Shown piece after piece: positions 19,643 to 28,445 of a stretch of 64,000 nucleotides of DNA. Every line of letters starts with the position of its first letter. Position 1 is the stretch's first letter. The translations under genes were made by a program, and so were the position numbers. The stretch comes from Bacteroidia bacterium (lineage in GTDB: Bacteria; Bacteroidota; Bacteroidia; UKL13-3): NCBI GenBank assembly GCA_025454875.1, contig JALONP010000010.1, positions 29,389-93,388 on the forward strand, written 5' to 3'. The notes under the pieces were generated by a model. It made no database searches. It was not told the DNA's origin and saw nothing but the letters and a program-made list of their open reading frames with translations.

Positions 19643-19679
19643 CACTTCTCGATACGCGACTTTGTCTCTACTCGAAGTG
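19643..19679 (-). repeat. 37-nt imperfect hairpin repeat, copy A
   Basis: On the minus strand it reads CACTTCGAGTAGAGAC...GTGtype ends, with outer arms CACTTC/GAAGTG and an inner near-palindrome around GAGACAAAGTCGC. It matches copies at 19819-19856, 56837-56873 and 63784-63820. All are flanked by GATGATGCAGCCGT or its variant. Confidence 0.75.
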
Positions 19680-19818
19680 ACGGCTGCATCATCAAATAAA
19701 TCAATCTGCGAAATCTGCGGCTTAAAATACTTAGAATATCTGCGTATCCCAATAGCTATCGGTAGTCATCAAACCAACCACCCAATGTCCAATGCCCACT
19801 GCCCAATACCTTATCCGT

Positions 19819-19856
19819 TACTTCTACGATACGAGAATTCGTCTTTACTCGAAGTG
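19819..19856 (-). repeat. Imperfect hairpin repeat, copy B
   Basis: This is a diverged copy of the 37-nt hairpin, with AGTAAAGACGAATTCTCG in place of the inner segment. It belongs to the second tandem composite unit. Confidence 0.65.
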
Positions 19857-19939
19857 ACGGTTGCATGATTAAATTAACCAATCACCTGTGCCAAATAAGC
19901 AATACCTAATAACCACCCTATCAAGTAATGCATAAAAAA

Positions 19940-19965
19940 GGGCGACTAGAAAAATCTAGCCGCCC
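19940..19965 (-). terminator. Terminator of the T9SS glycan-binding gene
   Basis: A stem GGGCG-CTAGA/TCTAG-CGCCC with one mismatch and a short A loop is followed on the minus strand by CTTTTTT. It is 25 bp past the stop of the gene at 19990. Confidence 0.87.
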
Positions 19966-19989
19966 AATTAACAATTCAAAAAAACGAAA

Positions 19990-21819
19990 TTATTCTTTAA
20001 TGATTTTGGTGAATGTATCGTTGCCATTTATACCCACCTTAACAGTGTAAATACCCATTGGCAATGACATGATATTGAGATTTACATTATTTGAGTTTGG
20101 TTCGCTTGCTAAAACAACTTGACCCAATGCATTGTAAATGGTAATATTTTGTACGTTGCTTGCTGTTTGAATATAAAGAACATTGCTAGTAGGATTAGGA
20201 TAGATTCCTACCAACTCTTTCGTACTCGATTTTACACTCGTAGTAGGATTCTTGCTGAACAACACATTATCAATGTAAGCGGTTGAAGAACCAGCAGGTG
20301 AACTTGCAAAAATCAATTGTGCAATATTCGATTTGGTGGTAAGGCCTGTCATAGCAGAAACTGCCACAGTAACGTGATTCCACCCATTCAATGTTGGCGT
20401 AATTGTTACTTCATGTTCTACATCATCTCCACCAGCAAAAGCTGAGTCAGCTCCGAAATCAACTAATTTTGTTCTGAAAGATGTAGAGTTTGGCGTCCAT
20501 ACGTCAAATTCAAACGTATCCATGGTGGTAATATCAAGTTGATTTGCAACCATTTCAATTCCTACAAAATCTAATCCAGTATATTTTTTTACATCGTTTC
20601 CAGCAACTTGGGTTTCGGTAAGTGTTGCGGCAGACCATGATGTTCTCCACGTATCAACAGGCACGTTGGTATATGCATTGCTAAACAATGAAATAACATT
20701 AGCTGCTGCTTTGGTTGGAGTTGGCGCAGCTACGGTTGGCTCAGCAACTACAGCATTTTTGCTAAACATCACATTATCTATGTATACAACAGATGATCCT
20801 GCTGGTGAACTTGCAAAAATCAGTTGCGCAATATTCGATTTAGTAACAAGACCAGTCATGCTAGCTATAGGCACTGCTACATGGTTCCAACCATTTAAAG
20901 TTGGGGTAATGATCGTTTCATGCTCTACATCATCACCACCTCCAAATGCACCATTTGCACCGAAGTCAACCACCTTAAATCTAAATGAAGTAGAATTTGG
21001 CGTCCATAAGTCAAACTCAAACATCTCCATTGAATCAATATCAAGTTGGTTGGCTACCATTTCAATACCAACAAAATCCAATCCTGAATATCTTTTAACA
21101 TCGTCTGTTGCAACTTGAATATCGGTAAGAGTTCCTTGAGACCATGAGGTTCTCCAAGTGTCTACTGGCACGTTGGTATAAGCATTGCTGAACAATGAAA
21201 TGACATCTGCAGCAGGTTTGGTTGGCGTTGTAGCTGCCGCAGTAGGTTCTGCTAGTGCACTGCCTGACGTGAATCGAATATTATCAAAATAACAAATATT
21301 ATCTGCTCCTCTACCTGCTAAATTAAAATCAGGAAAAATTGCGATTTGAACAATATCTGTCATTTGAGGATTGCCAATGAGTGGAGCAAAGTTGAAAGTT
21401 AATTCTTCCCACTCATTAATTTTGGTATTGGCTACTTTAATTTCACCCGTAGAACCGTTGTCAGCTCGAATAAACTTGATTCCAACATCACTGATAGCGG
21501 GTTTGTAAACCATGATTTTGACAGTTGCATTTGAAGCCGATAATGTAAACGTACCAAGGTCCACGGTCTTTTGAGACTCACATCCTGCCCATGGCTGACC
21601 CGCTTGAAGTGCAGTAAATTTTGCAACTTTAGCAGAAGTGTTTGGAGCTACTGAACTCGGATTGTTCACAATTTCCACTGCCGGATTGGTAGCGTTCTCA
21701 AAAGTTGTCCATGTCCAAGTTGCACCATTACCTCCCGTTTCAAAATCAATTGGCGCGTTTTGAGAGAATCCTATACTTACAATAAGTAAGGATAACGTTA
21801 AAGTAATAATTTTTTTCAT
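19990..21819 (-). CDS. T9SS-secreted glycan-binding protein with duplicated domain
   Basis: The product has 609 residues and a signal peptide ending near IGFSQ. A beta-sandwich-like N-terminal module of about 170 residues is followed by two near-identical modules of about 145 residues, each starting PTK.AA(D/N)VISLFSNAYTNVPVDTW and ending YIDNV(M/L)FSKN. The last 80 residues are a type A T9SS sorting tail (VGIYPNPTSNVLYIQ ... GIYTVKVGINGNDTFTKIIKE). No catalytic motif is seen, so it probably binds glycan at the surface. The repeated module is related to the C-terminal part of the lipoprotein at 34119-35540 in the glucan operon, which ties it to that locus. It is divergent from the Nudix regulator gene. 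Confidence 0.85.
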   Translation of the reverse strand: MKKIITLTLSLLIVSIGFSQNAPIDFETGGNGATWTWTTFENATNPAVEIVNNPSSVAPNTSAKVAKFTALQAGQPWAGCESQKTVDLGTFTLSASNATVKIMVYKPAISDVGIKFIRADNGSTGEIKVANTKINEWEELTFNFAPLIGNPQMTDIVQIAIFPDFNLAGRGADNICYFDNIRFTSGSALAEPTAAATTPTKPAADVISLFSNAYTNVPVDTWRTSWSQGTLTDIQVATDDVKRYSGLDFVGIEMVANQLDIDSMEMFEFDLWTPNSTSFRFKVVDFGANGAFGGGDDVEHETIITPTLNGWNHVAVPIASMTGLVTKSNIAQLIFASSPAGSSVVYIDNVMFSKNAVVAEPTVAAPTPTKAAANVISLFSNAYTNVPVDTWRTSWSAATLTETQVAGNDVKKYTGLDFVGIEMVANQLDITTMDTFEFDVWTPNSTSFRTKLVDFGADSAFAGGDDVEHEVTITPTLNGWNHVTVAVSAMTGLTTKSNIAQLIFASSPAGSSTAYIDNVLFSKNPTTSVKSSTKELVGIYPNPTSNVLYIQTASNVQNITIYNALGQVVLASEPNSNNVNLNIMSLPMGIYTVKVGINGNDTFTKIIKE

Positions 21820-21854
21820 TTTAGTTTAATTAAAGATTGTTAATGCAATTAAAG

Positions 21855-21887
21855 CAAAAATACTTAAAGTAAAAAGTACTATAAGTA
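21855..21887 (-). promoter_or_regulatory. Promoter with two operator-like palindromes
   Basis: On the minus strand TATTTTTG (21855-21862) fits the -7 consensus for the T9SS glycan-binding gene. Overlapping and just upstream are two short inverted repeats, TACTTAAAGTA (21861-21871) and TACTATAAGTA (21877-21887), 16 bp centre to centre. They lie between the divergent target and the Nudix-type regulator gene, where an operator is expected. Binding is inferred only. Confidence 0.45.
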
Positions 21888-21925
21888 AATTTTATTTATA
21901 TCGATTAGGATGCTTATTTTGCAGT

Positions 21926-22651
21926 ATGAAAATACCCAGTTCATACTATATATCTGACTATAAACTACCACTTGAAGAATATTTCGTTTTTGGCTTATCG
22001 GTTGATTGCGTAGTATTTGGATACCATGAAGGAGAAATCAAGGTATTACTCGTACAACGTGATGCTGAGCCCTTCAAAGGCCATTGGGCTTTAATCGGTG
22101 ATTTGGTAGAGCCAGATCAAAACTTGCGTGACGCAGCCAACAATGTATTGGAAAAACTTACTGGCCTCAAGAATATTTACATGAAGCAATTTTTCACCTT
22201 TGGAAGCGTGGATAGGCATCCTGTTGGAAGGGTTGTAACGGTTGGTTATTTTTCATTGGTTAACAGCATCGATTATCATCCCATTGCCTCATCATGGGCT
22301 AAATCAGCCGAATGGTTTAATATTAATGATTTACCTGAGCTGGCATTTGACCACCAAAATATTTTGTCAAAAGGGATTGAAACGCTTAAAAATGAGGTAC
22401 GACATAAACCCACAGGATTTGAACTACTCCCAAGCAAGTTCACCCTTTTAGAACTCCAACAATTGTATGAAGCTCTTTTGGGGTATAAATTTGACAAATC
22501 TAATTTTAGGAAAAAAATTCTGGAGATGAATATTCTAAAACCACTAAATGAGGTAAAGGAAAAAGTATCACACCGACCCGCTAAACTATTCAAGTTTGAC
22601 GAAAAAAGATACCGAGCGCTCGAAAAGGAAGGATTCTCTTTTGAACTATGA
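21926..22651 (+). CDS. Nudix-domain transcriptional regulator (NrtR/AraR-like)
   Basis: The protein has 241 residues. Residues about 20-150 form a Nudix fold (SVDCVVFGYHEGEIKVLLVQRD), but the Nudix box is degraded (GDLVEPDQNLRDAANNVLEKLTGL lacks the REUxEE core), which argues against catalysis. Residues about 165-241 form the winged helix typical of this family (KFTLLELQQLYEALLG ... FRKKI). Known members regulate NAD synthesis (NrtR) or sugar use (AraR in Bacteroides) and sense a nucleotide or sugar through the Nudix domain. Its position between the T9SS glycan-binding gene and the glucan operon makes it the likely local regulator. Confidence 0.87.
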   Translation: MKIPSSYYISDYKLPLEEYFVFGLSVDCVVFGYHEGEIKVLLVQRDAEPFKGHWALIGDLVEPDQNLRDAANNVLEKLTGLKNIYMKQFFTFGSVDRHPVGRVVTVGYFSLVNSIDYHPIASSWAKSAEWFNINDLPELAFDHQNILSKGIETLKNEVRHKPTGFELLPSKFTLLELQQLYEALLGYKFDKSNFRKKILEMNILKPLNEVKEKVSHRPAKLFKFDEKRYRALEKEGFSFEL

Positions 22652-22693
22652 GTAGCTGTTTACGTATGAACAATTCCTACCTTTACTTTTGAT

Positions 22694-23635
22694 TTAAATT
22701 TTGGGTTGTCCTCTTTGCTGAAAAACCAATTTAGGTGTTCTGTCTGTTTTAAAAACACCCCAATGCTTTTCAGGTTCCATCGGGTCAGCAGAGCCTTTCC
22801 ATTTTTCGTCAAATGCTTCAAAAAAGAATGTCAGAATATTGTTTTGAATAGACCATGCCATTAAATCTTCGTAATATATTCTTTGATTCTCTTCATTTAC
22901 ATGCTCAGTATTGATGCCAACCCCATGCGAATTGGTTGCCCATCCCGCTTCAGTTATTACTACCGGAATATGGGGATACTGTTTAGCTACTACCTGATAG
23001 TTTGCGATTGTATAATCAACCGCCTCATGAATATGCTTGTACTCCCAAACCGGATAAGTATGTATTGAAATAAAATCGATATGAGGAACTAATGGTGCTA
23101 AATAATTTAACCAAGGCACATAGTTCTCACAAAAAGTAACAGGTTGCTTCACCTGCTGTTTAACGCGTTTAGCAAACTCAATCACACGATCCACCGGAAC
23201 AAAATGATCTGTCCAATCCACACATGCTTCGTTGCCTAATGATACTGTGGAAATAATTTCAGGGTATACATTTGCCCAGTCTATTAACCGTTGAATTTTG
23301 ATGTCATTGTTTTTTTTATTTTCAATCAATTGTTCCTCCTCATATACGCCACCACCCCAAGGACACCCATGATTGTTCATTTCTGCTACAATATAAGCTC
23401 CGAGCATCAGTTTAAAACTCAACTTTTCTTGCTCAATTACTTTTATCACAGTTAATGCATGCTCGTCACAATCGTACAAGCGCAAGTAGTTCCAATGTGG
23501 TTGTAAAAGCAACAAATCTTCCTTTATTTCTTCGTAAGATGGCGTGATGCCTCCGGGTTGTTGCCCATCTCTAAAACCCGAATAACAAATTGCCTTGGCA
23601 TAAGGCAAATTAAATCGTTTAAAAAAATCGTTCAT
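22694..23635 (-). CDS. Cytoplasmic GH17-type beta-1,3-glucanase
   Basis: The product has 313 residues and no signal peptide, so it is predicted to be cytoplasmic. The GH17-like (beta/alpha)8 pattern is clear. The likely acid/base is E136 in SLGNEACVDW and the nucleophile E229 in VVITEAGWATN. The aromatic FFFEAFDEKWK block near the C-terminus is also shared with family members. It most resembles the lipoprotein GH17 at 28446. It is the last gene of the operon and its start overlaps the stop of the previous gene by one base. It probably hydrolyses imported beta-1,3-gluco-oligosaccharides. Confidence 0.88.
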   Translation of the reverse strand: MNDFFKRFNLPYAKAICYSGFRDGQQPGGITPSYEEIKEDLLLLQPHWNYLRLYDCDEHALTVIKVIEQEKLSFKLMLGAYIVAEMNNHGCPWGGGVYEEEQLIENKKNNDIKIQRLIDWANVYPEIISTVSLGNEACVDWTDHFVPVDRVIEFAKRVKQQVKQPVTFCENYVPWLNYLAPLVPHIDFISIHTYPVWEYKHIHEAVDYTIANYQVVAKQYPHIPVVITEAGWATNSHGVGINTEHVNEENQRIYYEDLMAWSIQNNILTFFFEAFDEKWKGSADPMEPEKHWGVFKTDRTPKLVFQQRGQPKI

Positions 23636-24564
23636 TAAAATTTCAATCGTTCATTTTTATCCCATAATCCCCAATAAGCACCAACGTCTCCTTCTGGACC
23701 CACTTTCCATGATTCATCAAAAGACGCAAAATAGAAACTTTCAATTCCGTTCAAGTGACACCAATTTTGACAATCAATAAAATACCGCATGGCATTTTCA
23801 GGAGTTGCAACGGATGCCTTAAATGCTCCACCTTCGCTAGGCCAACCAGTTTCTGTTATAATCACACGTTTGCCTTGGCCTGCATTTTTTGCAGACTCAT
23901 ACATGCTTCTCATGTGTTCAAAAGAATATTCGATAGGACATCCTTCCCAATAAGGATAACAATTGGTTAAAATAACATCACATATTTCTGTGATTCGTGG
24001 CCTATGTGAAAACTCATAATAGGCATCCACATAACCAACTGGAATATGTGGAATTGCATCTTTAACTCGTTGAATATAACTAAGCAATTGTTCTTCGGTT
24101 AACTCCTTTCGGTACATTACTTCATTGCCAACCGCTGCTACATCAACCAACCCTTCCTTTGCCATTGCAATGAGGGCTTCTATTTCTTGCTCATTTAATT
24201 CCAAATCATCCCCAAGCCAAGCACCCACAAGTGTTTTCATTCCATGTTTTTTGGCCATCCTCGCTACATGTTCATTGCCTTCGATACACGAAAAAGAACG
24301 TATCCATTTGGCATGCGGCTTGAGTATTCGAATGCGTCTTTCCACTTGCGCTTCTGTAATGATGGAACCTGGCTTTTGTCCATCTTCATAAATGCTAAAG
24401 CAAATGCCATGCATTCCCCTTTGGAGTGTTTGTTGCCACAACGCTCGTAAATCACTTGACGAAAGTTCGGCATACTGTATTGGAACATACGATTGATGCT
24501 GATGCCCATGAGTAAAATTGGCTTGCTGTTCGTTGGTAAAAAAATGACCTTCTCTATATGACAT
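23635..24564 (-). CDS. Cytoplasmic GH17-type beta-1,3-glucanase
   Basis: The gene encodes 309 residues without a signal peptide. Catalytic candidates are E148 (AAVGNEVMYR) and E238 in RVIITETGWPSEGG, the latter an exact match to the GH17 signature. Its C-terminal half, NAMRYFIDCQNWC...FASFDESWKV, aligns closely with the GH17 domain of the MFS fusion encoded just upstream, so the two probably arose by duplication. Cytoplasmic location suggests action on imported oligosaccharides. It begins 10 bp after the stop of the fusion gene. Confidence 0.9.
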   Translation of the reverse strand: MSYREGHFFTNEQQANFTHGHQHQSYVPIQYAELSSSDLRALWQQTLQRGMHGICFSIYEDGQKPGSIITEAQVERRIRILKPHAKWIRSFSCIEGNEHVARMAKKHGMKTLVGAWLGDDLELNEQEIEALIAMAKEGLVDVAAVGNEVMYRKELTEEQLLSYIQRVKDAIPHIPVGYVDAYYEFSHRPRITEICDVILTNCYPYWEGCPIEYSFEHMRSMYESAKNAGQGKRVIITETGWPSEGGAFKASVATPENAMRYFIDCQNWCHLNGIESFYFASFDESWKVGPEGDVGAYWGLWDKNERLKF

Positions 24565-24574
24565 GACCTAACAA

Positions 24575-26929
24575 TTATTTTTTAAACTTAAACTGTTCAT
24601 TCTTATCCCACAATCCCCAAGAGGTTCCCACTTTGCCCTCTTGTACCACTTTCCAAGATTCGTCAAATGATGAAAAATGAAAAAGCTCAATATTGCCTTT
24701 TCTTGCCCATTCATGTGAATCGATAAAATAACGCATTGCATTTACCCTTGATGGAACGGCATTGTCCACAATCTCACCAAAACTTGGCCAGCCCGATTCT
24801 GTTACAATAACTTTCTTACCCTTACTAGCAGCTTGGGTTATTTCAAACATGTTTGAAAGATAAGAAACGGAATAATCAATAGATGCCCCTTCCCAAAAAG
24901 GATAAAAATTACATAAAAGTAAATCGCATGCATCAACCAAGTTAGGCCTGTCTAAAAACTGATAGTACGCATCTACATAACCTACTTTGATTGAACTCGG
25001 AATGGATTTTCGAACCCGTGTGATATAATCTATCAATTCCGCTTCGGTAATTTCGCCCCTATGCAGCACCTCATTTCCAACAGCTGCAATAGCCACCAAT
25101 CCTCTGTTCGCAAGCTGAATCAATGAATTGATTTCACGTTCGTTTCGTTCTTTATCATTACTAATCCAGGCGCCCACCATTGTTTTAATACCTTTATTAC
25201 TTGCAATTTCAGGCACCAATTCATTTCCTGCTGTACAAGAAAATGTTCTAATCCATTTGGTATGTGGTGCAATAATTTCTATCCTTCTTTGAATTTGTTC
25301 TGCTGATAAAATATCACTTTCCTTTTGCCCTTCAACGTAAGGGCTGAAACACAATCCATTCATCCCTAAATTAAATTGCGTTGAGAATAATGCTTCTATT
25401 TCCGCTTCACTTTTTTGGCTATAGTCGATTCCTATTATTTGATTCAAGTTATTGTTGTGCAGTAATGAACTTAATTTACCTGATAAATAGCCAGAAGATT
25501 GTATCTTCATAGGTGACTTTCTTTTATCAAGTATACTTCTTACCTCCTTTGCTTTGGCTTCATCAATATCATAATCTTTCATTGCCCATAATGCTGTTAA
25601 GGTTCCCAATATGGGGATTCCAACAAAGAAAATCCGCAACCAGAACATTGTTTCATCTGTTTGTGTAGGCGCATTGGATTGAAAGCTTACCAACGAAAGA
25701 ATTAACCCGCTTATTAAGCCAGCTACTGCTGTACCAAATTTTACCATCCACCAATAAATAGCCCCCAAGCTTCCTTCCCTTCTTTTACCCGAATTTAACT
25801 CATCAATATCGATTACATCTGATGTCATCGACATCATTAATGTAAACAGACTTCCAATACCAAAAGAAAAGAATGGGAGTGCGAATAGAAATAGGTAAGG
25901 TTTACCCGGAACAAATAGCAAAAAGAGTAAAATATAACCCACTATTGAAATACCCTGCGAAAGTAAAAATGCCTTCTTTTTTCCCATTGCTTTAGACATT
26001 CGCGCTACAATGGGTATTACCAGTACTGTTGTGATAATAGCACCTATGCTCCCAAACAATGTTGGCCATAATCCAAAACCCTCTTCATTTCCTTTAAACA
26101 AATAATATTTGATAATAAAGTAAGAGAAGCCCGCAGTTGTTTGAAAAGCATTAAAAATTAAAAACGTTGCAATGCAAATTTTCCTGAACGGTTCAATTTC
26201 AACCGATGCCTTTAATCCTTCTTTGATCTCACCAAAGCTGTTTAAGATTCCTTTTAAATCAATCGGACTGTAATTTTCATTAACCGTAGACTTGCTCGGT
26301 ATAAAAAATGCTGGAATAGCAGCCAAAATAGCACAACCAATGGCAACATACACAGCTAACGTTCTAACGGCAACTTCACTCGATGGAAACAGTGTTTGAT
26401 CTCCCATAATTACCCAAAACCATGGTGCAATTACCCACGCTAACTGACCAATGAGTTGAGAGGTAGCCATAATATTTGTTCGCTCATGAAAATCATCACT
26501 CATTTCATAACCCATGGCTACATAAGGAATACTAAATATGGTGAGTCCCGAATAAAAGATTAATGAAATTCCTAAAAAGTAAATAAAATTATACGTTACA
26601 CCATCTTCAACATAGAGTTGCCACATCAATGCAAACGAAATTCCCAAGATAATCGCTCCGATTAACACGTATTGTCTTCTTCTGCCCCATTTTGACTTGG
26701 TGTTATCGCTAACGTAGCCCATCACAAGATCAAACAATGCATCATAAAACTTTGGAATGAAATAGGTTAAGCCAAGCAGTAACCCACTAAACCCGAGTTT
26801 TTCTACCAGTACAACAGTAAAAATTCCCAACGCAGCAGGAAACATTTGATTGGCTAACATTCCGAGTCCAAATGCAACCTTTTGCCCCATTGGAACTTTG
26901 TGTGATAACGCTTGACTGGCCATATTCAT
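24575..26929 (-). CDS. MFS/GPH-type sugar transporter fused to a GH17 domain
   Basis: The protein has 784 residues. Residues about 1-465 are a twelve-helix transporter of the GPH/MFS_2 type, with loop motifs YVSDNTKSKWGRRR and PYVAMGYEMSDDFHERTNI. A linker (about 466-500) leads to a complete GH17 domain at about 500-784, with E620 (AAVGNEVLHR) as acid and E711 (VIVTESGWPS) as nucleophile. Even-helix topology puts both ends in the cytoplasm, so the glucanase would meet substrate as it emerges. There is no frameshift or stop at the junction. The start is ATG at 26929 or 26923. It sits in the glucan operon between GH30 and GH17 genes. Confidence 0.92.
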   Translation of the reverse strand: MNMASQALSHKVPMGQKVAFGLGMLANQMFPAALGIFTVVLVEKLGFSGLLLGLTYFIPKFYDALFDLVMGYVSDNTKSKWGRRRQYVLIGAIILGISFALMWQLYVEDGVTYNFIYFLGISLIFYSGLTIFSIPYVAMGYEMSDDFHERTNIMATSQLIGQLAWVIAPWFWVIMGDQTLFPSSEVAVRTLAVYVAIGCAILAAIPAFFIPSKSTVNENYSPIDLKGILNSFGEIKEGLKASVEIEPFRKICIATFLIFNAFQTTAGFSYFIIKYYLFKGNEEGFGLWPTLFGSIGAIITTVLVIPIVARMSKAMGKKKAFLLSQGISIVGYILLFLLFVPGKPYLFLFALPFFSFGIGSLFTLMMSMTSDVIDIDELNSGKRREGSLGAIYWWMVKFGTAVAGLISGLILSLVSFQSNAPTQTDETMFWLRIFFVGIPILGTLTALWAMKDYDIDEAKAKEVRSILDKRKSPMKIQSSGYLSGKLSSLLHNNNLNQIIGIDYSQKSEAEIEALFSTQFNLGMNGLCFSPYVEGQKESDILSAEQIQRRIEIIAPHTKWIRTFSCTAGNELVPEIASNKGIKTMVGAWISNDKERNEREINSLIQLANRGLVAIAAVGNEVLHRGEITEAELIDYITRVRKSIPSSIKVGYVDAYYQFLDRPNLVDACDLLLCNFYPFWEGASIDYSVSYLSNMFEITQAASKGKKVIVTESGWPSFGEIVDNAVPSRVNAMRYFIDSHEWARKGNIELFHFSSFDESWKVVQEGKVGTSWGLWDKNEQFKFKK

Positions 26930-26933
26930 TTAT

Positions 26934-28445
26934 TTAATGTTTTAGAATAATTGTTTGCAAAGCCTTTGAATCAATTGCAATACGTTTAACCTCATTATTG
27001 ATATTGATTGAAACAGCAAATCGTTCACTTGTTGGGTTGAACAACGCTATCACAATGCTTCCATCTGGATTCTGTACGGCTGTTGCCATTACCTCCTCAT
27101 GGTTAATATCACACCCAATTCTTACAGCTCCCGGACGCATGAACTTGCTAAAATGTGCCATTACATAATACAGGGGCGTGTAGTAAACTTCGTCCTTTTC
27201 TGTATCAACAATTACTGGAGCAACACACCAGTTTTTAAACCAGTTTGGCCCTCCTTGCCTATCTAATACCATATTCCAATCAATCCAACCATGCACATAA
27301 TTGTTTAAACACCCAATAATATCCGTTGCGTATCGGTTAACTGGAGCATACTTGGGATGCAAATGTTTGTCTTGTTCACTTGCCCAATCCCAACCCCAAT
27401 CTGTTGCTTCCTTTTTCCAATACCAAGCATCATCGTTCCATTTTGGAACTTCAGAATCGATGCACCCTTCCGTTTCAATGAGGTACTTGTTAGGTGCTTT
27501 TGTATGCGCATATTGCAATGCTTCTGGAAAATAATCGTAGGTACTTTCATACCAATGTATGGCGGTTCCTGCAAAATATGTTGACGACTTTTCATCTCTG
27601 TACATTTCATCAACCCACTCCTTTAAACCTGCTCTGTTTTGATCATAACCCAAAATATGAACATTACCCCACCCATCGTTTGCTAGTTTTGGACCTAAAT
27701 GGTTTTGAACAAAATCAGTCATTTCCTTAGGAGAAAACAAGGTGCTTTCCCAATTATTTCCATTCCCGTGGGGTTCATTTATTACGGTAACACCCCAAAT
27801 ATTGATGCCTTCTTTTTGGTATGCAGTTAAGTATTTTGAAAAATACAATGCAAATGCATCATTGTACTGCGGTAATAATTTACCTCCAACAAAACTTTTG
27901 TTGTCTTTCATCCACGGTGGAGCAGTCCATGGTGACGAGATGATTTTAAAGCCTTCCTTCGAAATCTTTTGTGCATCGTTAATCATTGGAATCAAATCTT
28001 GCAGATCTTCTGCAATAGAAAAGTGGGTAAGTTCCAAATCATTTTCAGCTTTAGCATAGGTATAATTGTCCAGCGAAAAATCACATGAAGCGATATGTGT
28101 TCGGGTTAAAGAATACCTTGCGCCCTCATCGCTAAAATAAGCTTCTAATACTTTTCTTCGGTTTTCAACGCTTAACTTGTTAAGCACGTAGGCAGAAGCT
28201 TCGGTAAAAGATCCTCCAAATCCAACAATTTTTTGAAATTGCTCATCCGGGTTAATTTGAATGATTAATGATTTGTCAGCAGGATTAAAATCTTGGATTA
28301 AGGTTAATGCATTTCCCCTTTCGGAGGTTTCATATACATCCATCGTCATTTTTTTTGCATCATTACATTGAACACAAACAGCACATATCATCCCAATGAT
28401 AATAGTATTTAAAGAATGTAAATGCCGTTTAGTCTTCATCATCAT
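26934..28445 (-). CDS. GH30 family glycosidase lipoprotein
   Basis: The product has about 503 residues; three successive ATGs at 28445, 28442 and 28439 are possible starts. The signal peptide ends in VCVQC, so Cys27 is probably lipidated. The GH30 pattern includes GFGGSFTEASAYVL, SPWTAPPWMKDN, the acid E224 in VINEPHGN, and nucleophile E326 in LIETEGC. Family members with this layout are beta-1,6-glucanases or beta-glucosidases; in this locus removal of beta-1,6 branches from a laminarin-type glucan is the likely task. It abuts the GH17 lipoprotein gene directly. Confidence 0.9.
   Translation of the reverse strand: MMMKTKRHLHSLNTIIIGMICAVCVQCNDAKKMTMDVYETSERGNALTLIQDFNPADKSLIIQINPDEQFQKIVGFGGSFTEASAYVLNKLSVENRRKVLEAYFSDEGARYSLTRTHIASCDFSLDNYTYAKAENDLELTHFSIAEDLQDLIPMINDAQKISKEGFKIISSPWTAPPWMKDNKSFVGGKLLPQYNDAFALYFSKYLTAYQKEGINIWGVTVINEPHGNGNNWESTLFSPKEMTDFVQNHLGPKLANDGWGNVHILGYDQNRAGLKEWVDEMYRDEKSSTYFAGTAIHWYESTYDYFPEALQYAHTKAPNKYLIETEGCIDSEVPKWNDDAWYWKKEATDWGWDWASEQDKHLHPKYAPVNRYATDIIGCLNNYVHGWIDWNMVLDRQGGPNWFKNWCVAPVIVDTEKDEVYYTPLYYVMAHFSKFMRPGAVRIGCDINHEEVMATAVQNPDGSIVIALFNPTSERFAVSININNEVKRIAIDSKALQTIILKH

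Larger units (their letters stand above)
19262..19935. repeat. Repeat-rich gene-free stretch with two tandem composite units
   Basis: No credible gene is present. Two diverged direct copies of a composite unit are seen, about 19549-19700 and 19739-19870. Each has, in order, a TCTGCGTAT segment, a CTATCGGT-type segment, ATCAAACCAACCACCCAATG, a CCCAATG-rich tract, and a 37-38 nt imperfect hairpin ending ACTCGAAGTGACGG. Text resembling AACCACAAAGACTC near 19458 belongs to the same family. Related copies occur near 56.8 kb and 63.8 kb. Confidence 0.75.

Noticed and set aside
19262..19935. Regular repeats that could suggest a CRISPR array
   Set aside because: The repeats are heptamers and two diverged composite units without uniform repeat-spacer spacing, and no cas gene is in the window.
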